A stretch of DNA of 50,690 nt, taken from positions 184,412 through 235,101 of the forward strand of contig JAMPAJ010000002.1 in assembly GCA_023667265.1 (NCBI GenBank), given 5' to 3'. Numbering within the stretch: position 1 is the stretch's first letter; each line of letters starts with the position of its first letter. Below the pieces are notes generated by a model, which worked only from the letters and a program-made list of their open reading frames with translations, searched no databases and was not told the DNA's origin. A program made the position numbers and the translations under genes. Shown here one piece after another: positions 41,430-50,636 of the stretch. The stretch is from Alistipes sp. GTDB lineage: Bacteria; Bacillota; Clostridia; Oscillospirales; Ruminococcaceae.

Positions 41430-42425
41430 ATGCGGAGAAAAATAAGATCACAGCGTTTTATCTGCCTTGACATACTTCTTACGCTTCTTACGCTGTCTCT
41501 CATGGAATACTTTTACTATGGACTGCGGGCAGTTGTATTAAACTGCGTATGCGTCGCTGCGTCGGTTATTGCCGAGCTTATTTCGCTTCGACTCATGAAG
41601 AGAAAGTTTACAGCTGACGACCTGACCTGCGTTACGGACGCGCTTATTTTCGCACTGATGCTTCCGGCTGTTTTCGATATGAAAATGGCAGCCATAGCCT
41701 GCGTATTTGCGGTAACGGCGGCAAAGAATCTCTTCGGAGGACGAAAAAATATGATGTTTTCTCCGGCTGCTGCGGCTTACGTTTTTGTTCTTGCCTCCTG
41801 GAAGAACAGCGTACTGATGTTCACAGAACCCCATGTCCGCACCGGAATATTCGATAAGGCCGAAAATCTTGTCAGCTCGGTAAGTCACAGCTTTAACGTT
41901 ACCGGACGAATGAGCGTATCAGATTTTGAGCTGCTCATGGGAAATGTCCCCGGATCTGCCGGATCTGTCAGCATACTGCTCCTGACGGTTGCCGCGGCAG
42001 TTCTGATTTTCCGCCGCGATATATCCGCTGGAGCATTTATCGGCACGATAACTGGAACTGCTCTTCTTGCCTGCTTTGTGCCAATGGCAAGCAGCATAGG
42101 AATGTCCGTGAAATACACTCTTTCCACGAATATGGTGCTGTTCGCGGCAATTTATATTGTCTCCGACAGGCGTATCGCTCCCAAAAGGAATTACTACGCC
42201 TTCTTCTATGGATTATTTGTGGCTGTTTTCTCCTACATCCTCGTACTCACCACAGCAAAGGAAAATGCTGTGATAATTGCTTCGGTAATTTTCACTCCCG
42301 CTGCTCTTGGACTGCGCAATCTGGAAAACAAGATCGAAAAAATCAGGGAGGAAGAAATTTCTTCAGCAGAGAAAACGGCTGAGATTCCGGCAGAAACGTC
42401 AGAGGAGGCGATCGCCGATGAGTAA
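41430..42425 (+). CDS. RnfD/NqrB-like membrane subunit lacking the flavin motif
   Basis: This 331-residue protein has about nine hydrophobic segments and a charged Glu/Ala tail. FSPAAAAYVFVLASW matches the FNPA region of RnfD/NqrB, and GSAGSVSILLLTVAAAVLIFRRDIS matches the GSIGE-type helix that follows the flavin site in true RnfD. The SGAT-type motif whose Thr binds FMN is not found; the corresponding stretch reads VSSVSHSFNVTG. Length is close to RnfD (about 320-350). It overlaps the next gene by 8 bp. In true Rnf this subunit carries FMN and part of the Na+ or H+ path; without FMN it cannot be assumed to carry electrons. Confidence 0.72.
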   Translation: MRRKIRSQRFICLDILLTLLTLSLMEYFYYGLRAVVLNCVCVAASVIAELISLRLMKRKFTADDLTCVTDALIFALMLPAVFDMKMAAIACVFAVTAAKNLFGGRKNMMFSPAAAAYVFVLASWKNSVLMFTEPHVRTGIFDKAENLVSSVSHSFNVTGRMSVSDFELLMGNVPGSAGSVSILLLTVAAAVLIFRRDISAGAFIGTITGTALLACFVPMASSIGMSVKYTLSTNMVLFAAIYIVSDRRIAPKRNYYAFFYGLFVAVFSYILVLTTAKENAVIIASVIFTPAALGLRNLENKIEKIREEEISSAEKTAEIPAETSEEAIADE

Positions 42426-43053
42426 AAGGATCTCTGTTTTCGACGGACTTCTGAGAGATAATACCGTTCTGTCATCTCTTATGGTAATATCGCCGATCAT
42501 AGTCTGCGGCGATACTGTAATGAACGGAATAGCCCTGATCTACGCCTTTTCCGTCATTACATTCCTGTCGGTTCTCATCGGCTCGTTTGTACCGAAGAGA
42601 CTGCCATATGCAGTGAAGATCATAATCTATGCTCTGATCTCTTCAGCCGTATTCATTCCCACGAAAATGGCTGCGGAGGAGTTCTTTCCGGATGTAATAC
42701 CGAGAATAGGAAATTATTTCATGCTGGTGGCTGTCAATTCCATTATTACCGTCAGGTCGGAGGCTTTCTTCTATCGCATGAAACGCGGCAGAATGATGCT
42801 CTCCCTGTTATTCTATATCCTGGGATTTGACGCGGTCATGCTGGTTATCTCACTTATCCGTGAGATAATGGCATACGGAACAGTCTGCGGAAGAGTTATG
42901 GACGCTGATATTCTCATCAGCGGCATGGGTATGCCTTTCGGCGGATTTATCCTTCTGGGCATAATGTGCGGAATTTATCGGAAGCTCCGGTCTGTATTCA
43001 GCCGTGAGGACGTTAAGAGCGACGGAGGTGACGAGAATGTTTCTGATAGCTGA
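42418..43053 (+). CDS. RnfE/NqrD-like membrane subunit with Cys ligands replaced
   Basis: This 211-residue six-helix protein aligns with RnfE: LLRDNTVLSSLMVISPIIVCGDT matches L-x-NN-x-LVQLLGLCPLLAVT, and VAVNSIITVRSEAFF matches VTNCIVVGRAEAFA. In Rnf/Nqr the Cys in LGLCP and the Cys in TNC hold an intramembrane 2Fe-2S centre between the A and E subunits. Both are Ser here (ISP and VNS). ATG 42418 lies behind GAGGAGG and overlaps the end of the D-like gene; its 3' end overlaps the A-like gene by 17 bp. The fold seems kept while the redox site is gone. Confidence 0.78.
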   Translation: MSKRISVFDGLLRDNTVLSSLMVISPIIVCGDTVMNGIALIYAFSVITFLSVLIGSFVPKRLPYAVKIIIYALISSAVFIPTKMAAEEFFPDVIPRIGNYFMLVAVNSIITVRSEAFFYRMKRGRMMLSLLFYILGFDAVMLVISLIREIMAYGTVCGRVMDADILISGMGMPFGGFILLGIMCGIYRKLRSVFSREDVKSDGGDENVSDS

Positions 43054-43609
43054 GCTTGTAGTGCTTCTTGCAACAAACCTCATCCTGAGTCAGGCGCTGG
43101 GAACCAGTACTCTTTTCATTGCAGCCGGAAGCCGGAAAAATCTTCTCTGGATAGCAATAACAATAACTGTATTCACAACAGTTGGTTCGGCAGCGGCGTA
43201 TTTTATCGAGCTGCTTCTGCCCGACCAATACAATGATTTCCGGCTTCTTCTCTACACGTCAGCAGTCGGTATCCTATATGTACTTTTGCTGACCGTCCTG
43301 TACTTTGCTGACAGGGCAGGCTTCGGCACGACAAGAAAATATGTCCATCTTTCGGCATTCAACTGTGCTGTAATGGGAGCTCTTTTCGCTGTTTCCGACA
43401 GGCTTTCCGTTCATCCGACGCTTAATACGGCAGGCAGCTTTATGATAGCGGGCGCAGAGGCTGGAACCGGATTTATTCTTGCTGCGTTTATCCTGTCCGC
43501 CGCGTACCGCAGACTTAATTCTGCTGACGTTCCGGCTTCGTTCAGAGGATTTCCGGCAATGCTTGTTTACCTTGGCATTATTTCAATGGCTGTATACGCC
43601 TTGGTATAA
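43037..43609 (+). CDS. RnfA/NqrE-like membrane subunit with one of two Cys ligands lost
   Basis: This 190-residue six-helix protein aligns with RnfA over its length: LATNLILSQALGTSTLF matches LVNNFVLVKFLGLCPFM, HLSAFNCAVMGALFA matches PLITTNCAVLGVALL, and ADVPASFRGFPAMLVYLGIISMAVYAL matches the ADVPAPFRG C-terminus. The first Cys (LGLCP) is lost (LGTST) while the second (FNCA) remains, so a four-Cys 2Fe-2S centre with the E-like partner cannot form. ATG 43037 follows GGAGGTGA. A MITE-end remnant (AACAAGTTCT) follows its stop codon. No RnfB, C or G gene is nearby. Confidence 0.82.
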   Translation: MFLIAELVVLLATNLILSQALGTSTLFIAAGSRKNLLWIAITITVFTTVGSAAAYFIELLLPDQYNDFRLLLYTSAVGILYVLLLTVLYFADRAGFGTTRKYVHLSAFNCAVMGALFAVSDRLSVHPTLNTAGSFMIAGAEAGTGFILAAFILSAAYRRLNSADVPASFRGFPAMLVYLGIISMAVYALV

Positions 43610-43620
43610 GAACAAGTTCT
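43609..43620. mobile_element. Possible MITE terminal remnant
   Basis: GAACAAGTTCT matches the right terminus of MITE copy 1 (17715-17725) and, like it, directly abuts a stop codon. The match is only 11-12 bp and self-symmetric, so chance is possible. Confidence 0.35.
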
Positions 43621-43659
43621 AAGATTCTACATCAAATGCTCAATTTCGGGAGATAATTA

Positions 43660-44853
43660 ATGAAACGCAAACACAAGGGAAGGAAAATCTACAAAACCAA
43701 AGAAAAAAACTACTACGGAAAAAGTCCCTTCGGAAAATTTATGTCCGCGGTCCTGACCGTGCTCCTCATAGGCGGAATAGGCTTTATAGGCTACAGCGCC
43801 GCCGAGCCCATTATAAACTATACTCAGCATAAGGGCGACAAGGCGGAGGAAGAAACTACCGCAGCTGAAGCAGCTTCAACTGACGAAGTATCGCAGCAGG
43901 ATCCGGGAGAAGCCCGGTCGCCCGGGGCGGATACGGAGATCGTCGCTGCCGGAGCTGCGCTGAAAACATCAGATCTGCAAAGCTCTGAGACTCTGCAAGC
44001 GGCTATCAGCGCGCTGCCGAACGACATGAATATCAGCTATATCGAGATACCTCTCAAGTCCAACGACGGTTTTTTGTGGTACGCCAGCTCGGTATACGAC
44101 GCACAGGCAGCAGGAGCAGTCCGCGGAACCATGAGTCTTGACGAAATAATTTCAATAGTTGAAAATAACGGCTATAAGGCAGCTGCCGCTATAAGCGCCT
44201 TTGAGGACAGCTGTTTTCCTGCACTTTATTATGATGCAGGCTATCTTACTTATGCTGACGGGGCGCAGTGGATCGACAACGATGCGGAAGCAGGAGGAAA
44301 GCCCTGGATGTCGCCATATTCGCAGAAGGCGCTGGACTACCTTTCGGAAATAACCGAGGAGATATCCTCATCGGGATTTGATATGGTGATTTTCTCGGAG
44401 CTCGTTTTTCCGCCCTTTCGCCAGAGCGACCTGGAGCTGCTTGGCGAACGTTACGGCAAGAGCGACCGCTGTATGGCGCTGACCTCTGCGGCTAATCTGA
44501 TGTACGACAAGGCAATGTCAAACGGAGCGACCGTGCAGGTGGAGATATCGGCGGCGGACGTTCTGAGCGGCAGGGGAGACGTGCTCCAGCCAATGCTGCT
44601 TTCAGCTGCAAATGTTATTCTCCGGATAGATACGGATGAACTCGGCAGAGGGGTAAGCGACGCTACCTCGCTGTATGAGTTTACCGGAAGTCCGGGAGAT
44701 ACTGCGCTTAAATGTATAACATTGACGGCGGATAAGCTGTCGGAATTTAATGTAAGCATCCGCCTGACAGGCTCGTCGCTCACAGCCGCTCAGATTGTCG
44801 ATGCAAGGGAGAAAATTGCGGAATACAGCTATGATTCGTTTATAATTGGCTGA
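43660..44853 (+). CDS. Membrane-anchored DUF4015-like putative glycoside hydrolase
   Basis: This 397-residue protein has a basic N-terminus, one membrane helix (FMSAVLTVLLIGGIGFIGYSA, about 28-48), an acidic linker and an extracellular domain from about 95. That domain has alternating helix/strand blocks: LDEIISIVENNGYKAAAAISAFEDSCFPALYYDAGYL, WIDNDAEAGGKPWMSPYSQKALDYLSEITEEISSSGFDMVIFSELVFPPF. This is the pattern of DUF4015-type TIM-barrel putative glycoside hydrolases (GFDEI..D..RFP region). Active-site acids cannot be fixed from one sequence. It lies 50 bp after the Rnf-like trio and 23 bp before hprK. It may be a surface glycan or peptidoglycan-acting enzyme. Confidence 0.65.
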   Translation: MKRKHKGRKIYKTKEKNYYGKSPFGKFMSAVLTVLLIGGIGFIGYSAAEPIINYTQHKGDKAEEETTAAEAASTDEVSQQDPGEARSPGADTEIVAAGAALKTSDLQSSETLQAAISALPNDMNISYIEIPLKSNDGFLWYASSVYDAQAAGAVRGTMSLDEIISIVENNGYKAAAAISAFEDSCFPALYYDAGYLTYADGAQWIDNDAEAGGKPWMSPYSQKALDYLSEITEEISSSGFDMVIFSELVFPPFRQSDLELLGERYGKSDRCMALTSAANLMYDKAMSNGATVQVEISAADVLSGRGDVLQPMLLSAANVILRIDTDELGRGVSDATSLYEFTGSPGDTALKCITLTADKLSEFNVSIRLTGSSLTAAQIVDAREKIAEYSYDSFIIG

Positions 44854-44876
44854 TTCCGGGAATAAGGAGAATATTT

Positions 44877-45836
44877 ATGGCAGAAAATTTTAAGGTTTCA
44901 CTGCAAAGGATAATTGATGAATTCAAGCTCGAGGTCATCAATATCCCAAAGGATGCAGATGAATTGATGATTGATCAGACAGAGGTGAACAGACCGGGGC
45001 TGCAGCTCATGGGCTTCTATGAGTACTTTAATCCGGAGCGTATCCAGATCATCGGAAAAATGGAGTTCGCCTATCTTTCTACGATCGACGAGCAGACGAG
45101 GCGCGAGCGTTTGCAGCTTCTGTTTTCACAGCGGCTTCCCGCGCTGATAATCGCCCGTGAGCTTCCGTATTTTTCAGAGATGCTGGAGCTTGCGAAGGAG
45201 TACGAGGTGCCGCTGCTGAGAAGCAAGGAGAGCACATCTAACTTTATGTCCGGACTCATTGCGTTCCTCAATCTTAACCTTGCTCCGAGAGTGACTCGGC
45301 ACGGCGTTCTCATTGAGATCTACGGCGAAGGCGTATTTATTACCGGAGAAAGCGGCGTAGGCAAGAGCGAAACAGCTATCGAGCTTGTAAAGAGAGGACA
45401 TCGTCTTGTGGCTGACGACGCTGTCGAGATAAGAAAGGTATCGAATATCAGCCTGGTCGGAAGCTCTCCGGATAATATCCGTCACTTCCTGGAGCTGCGG
45501 GGCATCGGTATCATCAACGCACGCCGGCTCTTCGGTATCGGCGCCGTTAAGATGACCGAGAAGCTTGACCTTGTTGTCGAGCTGGAGCAGTGGGATCCCG
45601 AGAAGATCTACGACAGAATGGGCGTAGATACCGAGTATGTAAGCCTGCTTGGAGTAAAAGTTCCCTCTCTGACGATCCCGGTAAAGCCCGGCAGAAACCT
45701 TGCCGTTATTCTTGAGGTTGCCGCTATGAACAACAGACAGAAGAAAATGGGATACAACGCCGCGGCTGAGCTGCTTCACAGACTTGGTATGGATTCTGAC
45801 CCGAAGGAAACGGTCAGAAATTACGAAAACTTCTGA
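44877..45836 (+). CDS. hprK: HPr kinase/phosphorylase
   Basis: This 319-residue bifunctional enzyme phosphorylates and dephosphorylates Ser46 of HPr, controlling carbon catabolite repression in Firmicutes. The Walker A motif GESGVGKSETAIEL lies near residue 156, followed by HRLVADDAVEI, and the family signature LELRGIGIINARRLFGIGAV near 203. Length is normal. It leads the hprK-murB-rapZ-whiA set, each gene separated by 15-60 bp. Confidence 0.96.
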   Translation: MAENFKVSLQRIIDEFKLEVINIPKDADELMIDQTEVNRPGLQLMGFYEYFNPERIQIIGKMEFAYLSTIDEQTRRERLQLLFSQRLPALIIARELPYFSEMLELAKEYEVPLLRSKESTSNFMSGLIAFLNLNLAPRVTRHGVLIEIYGEGVFITGESGVGKSETAIELVKRGHRLVADDAVEIRKVSNISLVGSSPDNIRHFLELRGIGIINARRLFGIGAVKMTEKLDLVVELEQWDPEKIYDRMGVDTEYVSLLGVKVPSLTIPVKPGRNLAVILEVAAMNNRQKKMGYNAAAELLHRLGMDSDPKETVRNYENF

Positions 45837-45852
45837 TTGAACAGGTGAATTA

Positions 45853-46758
45853 ATGAATTATTTGGACGAATTGGCAGAAAAGTGCCGTATCTCAGGATGT
45901 GAATTAAAGACGGGCTGTGATCTCAGCACGTACACCACGTTTAAGATCGGCGGAAGATGTACGGCTGTTGTGGAGCTCAACAGCTCTGCGACTGCCGCAG
46001 ATATTATAAAATGGCTGAATGAGCGCGGCGTAAAATTTGCGGTTCTGGGCAAGGGCAGCAATATTATCGCGTCGGATGATGGCTTCGACGGAGTTATACT
46101 CCATTTCGGCAGTGATTTTTCGGAGATAAGCGTGGATGGCTGCACTATTACGGCACAGGCAGGAGCAAGTCTGAGTGCAGTCTGCCGTGCAGCTCAGGAG
46201 AACGGTCTGACCGGAATGGAAAGTCTTTTCGGGATCCCCGGAACTGTAGGCGGCGGACTTTATATGAACGCCGGAGCATATGGAACCGAGATGAAGGATG
46301 TTGTAGCTTCTGCGGAATATTTAGACCAGGATGGAGCTCCGGGAACAATGACGCTTCCGGAAATGGAGCTTTCATACAGGCACAGCGCCTTTTCAGAGAA
46401 TAAATGCGTCGTGACCTCGGTGACTTTTTCACTGGAAAAAGGAGACGTAGGCGAAATAAAAGCCGCAATGACCGAGTGCATGAAGAAACGAAGCTCAAAG
46501 CAGCCGCTGGAATATCCGAGTGCCGGAAGTACGTTCAAGCGTCCGGAGGGCAGCTATGCCTCGCTTCTTATCGAGCAATGCGGATTGAAGGGCTATACCG
46601 TCGGCGGCGCACAGGTCAGTGAAAAGCACAGCGGATTTGTAATTAATATCGGCGGAGCTTCGGCGGCAGATGTTTTAAGGCTATGCAGCGATGTGAAAAA
46701 TATTGTAAGAGAAAAGACGGGATATACTCTCGAGCTTGAACCGATTATTTTGGAATAA
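45853..46758 (+). CDS. murB: UDP-N-acetylenolpyruvoylglucosamine reductase
   Basis: This 301-residue FAD enzyme makes UDP-N-acetylmuramate for peptidoglycan. Motifs are TTFKIGGR, VLGKGSNII, GIPGTVGGGLYMNAGAYG, SYRHSAFSE and YPSAGSTFKRPEG, with the catalytic Ser in AGSTFK and Glu near the C-terminus. The type II (Gram-positive) MurB length fits. The ribosome site is AGGTGA. It lies in the usual hprK-murB-rapZ neighbourhood of Firmicutes. Confidence 0.96.
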   Translation: MNYLDELAEKCRISGCELKTGCDLSTYTTFKIGGRCTAVVELNSSATAADIIKWLNERGVKFAVLGKGSNIIASDDGFDGVILHFGSDFSEISVDGCTITAQAGASLSAVCRAAQENGLTGMESLFGIPGTVGGGLYMNAGAYGTEMKDVVASAEYLDQDGAPGTMTLPEMELSYRHSAFSENKCVVTSVTFSLEKGDVGEIKAAMTECMKKRSSKQPLEYPSAGSTFKRPEGSYASLLIEQCGLKGYTVGGAQVSEKHSGFVINIGGASAADVLRLCSDVKNIVREKTGYTLELEPIILE

Positions 46759-46779
46759 GAACAGAACGGAGTAATAAAT

Positions 46780-47655
46780 ATGAAGCTTTTGATCGTTACC
46801 GGTATGTCCGGTTCGGGAAAATCCAGTATTATGGACGTAATGGAGGATATAGGCTATTACTGCATCGACAACATTCCGCCGAAGCTTATTTCTCAGTTTG
46901 TGGATCTTTGCAGAAAATCAGAGACAGGAATTGACAAGATAGCGGTAGCTGTTGACATACGCACCGGAGATATGTTCACGGAGATCTTCCGTGCCTGGCA
47001 GACTCTTAAATCCGAGAGCGATGTTGAGGTCAAGGTTCTCTTTGCCGAGGCGAATGATGAAGTTCTCATCAAACGCTACAAGGAGACAAGACGCAGACAT
47101 CCACTTGATGACAAGTTCAACGGCAATATGCACGAAGCTATCATGTATGAGAGAATGCAGCTTTCACAGCTTCGGGAGATCGCGGACTATTTTATCGAAA
47201 CATCCCAATATTCCGCTGCGCAGCTGAAGGAGCAGGTAAAGGGACTTTTCTTGGATAACAACTCTGATTCGCTGTCTATAAAGATCATGTCCTTTGGCTT
47301 TAAGTACGGCGTGTCTACAGAGGCTGATCTGGTTTTTGACGTGAGATGCCTGCCGAATCCCTATTATATCGAGGAGCTCAGAAATCATACCGGACTTGAA
47401 GAATGCGTCCGTGAGTATGTCATGCTTTCGGAGCAGTCACAGGAGCTGTTTGCGCGGCTTTCAGAGCTGATCGAGTTTCTCATTCCGCTGTACATACGGG
47501 AGGGCAAGAGCCAGCTTGTCATTGCTTTCGGCTGTACCGGCGGAAAGCATCGCTCCATTACCTTTGCAGAGCTTATGGCTGATTACCTGACCGAGAGTAA
47601 TTACAGAGTACAGAAATATCACAGGGATATTACGAAGGATAAAAAGCTTGGTTAA
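46780..47655 (+). CDS. rapZ: RNase adapter protein RapZ / nucleotide-binding protein
   Basis: This 291-residue P-loop protein opens with LLIVTGMSGSGKSSIMDVMEDIGYYCIDNIPPKL. A family-typical C-terminal half follows (FGFKYGVSTEADLVFDVRCLPNPYYIEELRNHTG and FGCTGGKHRSITFAE). In E. coli RapZ guides RNase E to a glucosamine-6-phosphate regulatory RNA and binds GlcN6P; Firmicutes YvcJ is its homologue. It usually lies in rapZ-yvcK-whiA order; yvcK is absent here between rapZ and whiA. Confidence 0.93.
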   Translation: MKLLIVTGMSGSGKSSIMDVMEDIGYYCIDNIPPKLISQFVDLCRKSETGIDKIAVAVDIRTGDMFTEIFRAWQTLKSESDVEVKVLFAEANDEVLIKRYKETRRRHPLDDKFNGNMHEAIMYERMQLSQLREIADYFIETSQYSAAQLKEQVKGLFLDNNSDSLSIKIMSFGFKYGVSTEADLVFDVRCLPNPYYIEELRNHTGLEECVREYVMLSEQSQELFARLSELIEFLIPLYIREGKSQLVIAFGCTGGKHRSITFAELMADYLTESNYRVQKYHRDITKDKKLG

Positions 47656-47663
47656 CTTATCAG

Positions 47664-47689
47664 AGTCCGCATACCTAAGTATGCGGACT
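47664..47689 (+). promoter_or_regulatory. Hairpin between rapZ and whiA
   Basis: AGTCCGCATAC (47664-47674) pairs with GTATGCGGACT (47679-47689), loop CTAA, without a T run. It lies 26 bp before whiA, so it is probably an mRNA-processing or stabilising hairpin. Confidence 0.55.
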
Positions 47690-47714
47690 GCTGTTCCTCT
47701 GGAGGAGTGAGAAA

Positions 47715-48626
47715 ATGTCGTTTTCCGATGATGTACGCAGTGAGATCTGCAATAATATAACTGATAAGGATAAACGCTTCGCGTGTCTTTATGGTATGCT
47801 GCTGTTCAGCCGCGTGCTAAGCGAGGAGCGGATCTGCTTTCAAAGCAAAAGCAGAATAGCCGCTGACGCTTTCGGAGAGCTGTTCGGCAGAGTTTTCCGC
47901 ACTGAGCTTCGGTTCAAGGAGTCCCAGGGAAAAAACGGCAGGATAATGTATATCTACGACATAACCGAAAAAGAGCTTATTGAGCAGGTTTTTCAGCGTT
48001 ACCATTTCAGCGGTACAGCCCGGAGCATTGATGAGGATATTATATCCACCGGAAGTCTCGGCGTTTTTGCCGCAGGCGTATTTCTTGCTTCGGGAAGCGT
48101 GAATAATCCTGAAAAAGAATATCACCTGGAGTTTACAGCGCCGGAGGAATCCCTGGCGGCGGAGCTTATCGCTCTTTTAGGCGACATCGGAGTTACGGCA
48201 GGTCGTGCCGTCCGCAGAGGGCAGATCGTAGTTTATATTAAGGGCAGTGAATCCATTGAAGATACGCTTACCTTTATAGGTGCGCAGCAGTGTACGCTTG
48301 AGCTGATGAATGTGAAGATATATAAGGACGTCCGCAATAAGGCTAATCGCATTGCAAACTGCGACAACGCCAACATAAATAAGACGGTCGATGCCGCAAT
48401 GAAGCAGGTCAGCGATATAAAGCTTATAGCCGAAACAGAGGGTCTTGACAGCCTTTCCGATGAGCTTAGGGAGGTTGCAGAGCTGCGCCTTGAAAATGTG
48501 GGGATGAGCCTGAGCGATATAGGCGAGAGTCTTTCTGTGCCCATAAGTCGCTCGGGAGTTAACCACAGATTTAAAAAGCTGGCTAAAATTGCCGAAGCTA
48601 TCAGAAAAACAGGAGCTGAAAAATGA
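47715..48626 (+). CDS. whiA: Sporulation/division transcription regulator WhiA
   Basis: This 303-residue protein has the N-terminal LAGLIDADG-like fold (GVFAAGVFLASGSVNNPEKEYHLEF, FIGAQQCTLELMNVKIYKDVRNKANR) and a C-terminal helix-turn-helix (LENVGMSLSDIGESLSVPISRSGVNHRFKKL). WhiA is an essential-for-sporulation factor in Streptomyces and affects cell division and chromosome segregation in Bacillus. It starts behind GGAGGAG and overlaps dnaE by four bases (ATGA), suggesting co-expression. Confidence 0.94.
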   Translation: MSFSDDVRSEICNNITDKDKRFACLYGMLLFSRVLSEERICFQSKSRIAADAFGELFGRVFRTELRFKESQGKNGRIMYIYDITEKELIEQVFQRYHFSGTARSIDEDIISTGSLGVFAAGVFLASGSVNNPEKEYHLEFTAPEESLAAELIALLGDIGVTAGRAVRRGQIVVYIKGSESIEDTLTFIGAQQCTLELMNVKIYKDVRNKANRIANCDNANINKTVDAAMKQVSDIKLIAETEGLDSLSDELREVAELRLENVGMSLSDIGESLSVPISRSGVNHRFKKLAKIAEAIRKTGAEK

Positions 48627-50636
48627 AAAACGATGATTTTGTTCATCTTCATGTGCATACGGAGTACAGCCTGCTTGATGGCGCCTGTCGGATAAACCGG
48701 CTTATGGAGCACGTTCGGGAGCTGGGACAGACTGCGGTCGCCATAACGGATCACGGAAATATGTACGGCGTACCGGAGTTTTTCCGTGCCGCAGAAAAAG
48801 CTGGTATCAAACCAATAATCGGCTGCGAGGTATACGTCGCTCCGAGAAAGAGAACAGACAGAGAGCCTGGATTGGACGGCAGACCTTATCATCTTATACT
48901 CCTGTGCGAGAGAAGCGAGGGCTACAGCAATCTCGTAAAGCTCGTTTCCGCTGGAAATATCGAGGGATTTTATAACAAGCCCAGAGTTGACATGGAGCTG
49001 CTGAGAAAATATCACGGAGGACTCATTTGTCTTTCAGCCTGCCTTGCCGGAGAGGTACAGAGGCTTCTTTCTGACGGCAGATACGAGGACGCAAAGAGTA
49101 AAGCGCTTGAGTATCGCGATATATTCGGCGAAGAAAATTACTTTCTTGAGATCCAGGATCATGGGATTCGTGAGGAGAAGCTGAATCTGCCGAAGCTGTA
49201 CCGCCTTTCCCAGGAGACCGGAATACCTCTTGCCGCAACAAACGATTGCCACTATATAAATAAGGAAGATGCGGAAATGCAGAACGTGCTTCTCTGCATA
49301 CAGACCGCTACTGTCCTTGGTCAGCCAAACGGCATGAGCTTTGAGACGGACGAGTTTTATCTCCGCTCATCAGAGGAAATGGCTGAGCTTTTCAAGGGGC
49401 ATGAGGAAGCGCTGATGAATACTTCTCTTATAGCTAAACGGTGCAATGTGAAGATGAATTTCGACAGCACGGTGAAGATACCGGAATTTGAAAAAGACAT
49501 CGGCAGGGACAACAGCCGTTATCTCCGGGATCTGAGCTACAGCGGTCTGTATCGGCTATATGGTAGGAATGTCGGGAAAAATGTTGTGGACAGGCTTGAA
49601 TATGAGCTGAGAATAATCGACGAAAAGCATTTCACAGACTATTTTCTCATCGTCTGGGATTTCATCCGTTACGCACGTGAACACAACGTTCCCGTAGGAC
49701 CGGGAAGAGGCTCCGGAGCAGGAAGTCTCTGCGCCTACTGCATCGGCATAACCGGAATTGACCCGATAAAATATAATCTCATGTTCGAGCGCTTTCTCAA
49801 TCCCGAACGTGTGAGTATGCCTGATTTTGACGTGGATTTCTGTATCGAGGGAAGGCAGTCTGTCAAGGATTATGTGGTGCGGAAGTACGGCGAAGACAAG
49901 GTCTCGGAAATAATAGCCTTCGATACTCTGAAAGCAAAGGCGGCGGTACGTGACATTGCCCGTGTGCTGGGACTTCCCTACAGTCTTGGAGACAAAATAG
50001 CAAAGCAGATAGATCCGCGTATGAAGCTTGCCGATTCTCTTAGTGAAAGCAAGGAGCTTTCGTCAATGTATTCTGCCGATAAATCCGTAAAAAGGCTTAT
50101 TGACCTTGCCATGAAGCTTGAGGGTATGCCGCGTCACACGTCAACTCATGCGGCAGGTGTCGTCATATCGGCCGTTCCCATTGACGAGCTTGTGCCTCTG
50201 CAAAAAAACGACAACACCATAGTTACGCAGTATACTATGACTCATCTTGAATCCCTCGGATTGCTTAAAATGGATTTTCTCGGGCTGAGGAATCTTACAG
50301 TCATCAGAGACGCGGTAAATGAGATCCGAAAAACAGAGCCGGATTTTGATATAAGCAGAATCCCGGTAGATGACAGCAAGGTTTTTGAGATGCTGGCAAA
50401 AGGCGATACGTCCGGCGTTTTCCAGTTTGAAAGCGCCGGAATGACTAAGCAGCTCATAGATCTTGTTCCAGAACGGCTGGAGGATCTGATCGTTATAATT
50501 TCCCTTTACCGCCCCGGACCGATGAAGTCGATACCGACCTATATCAGGAACAAGCATGAACCGGAGAAGATCACGTATCTTCATCCTCTTCTCCGGGAGA
50601 TCCTGGAGGACACCTACGGCGTTATGGTCTATCAGG
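48623..50636 (+). CDS. dnaE: DNA polymerase III alpha subunit (5' exon, interrupted)
   Basis: The frame encodes 671 codons plus one base of the alpha subunit of about 1,150 residues. The PHP domain opens with HLHVHTEYSLLDGACR; the polymerase shows GPGRGSGAGSLCAY, the catalytic Asp pair in PDFDVDF, RHTSTHAAGVVIS and FQFESAGM. In other bacteria the text continues YGVMVYQEQVM. Here YGVMVYQ is followed after one base by GTGCGACTCG, and translation would end six codons later. This is best explained by a group II intron inserted in phase 1 of the codon after Gln, so splicing could restore the reading frame. The start overlaps whiA. Confidence 0.93.
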
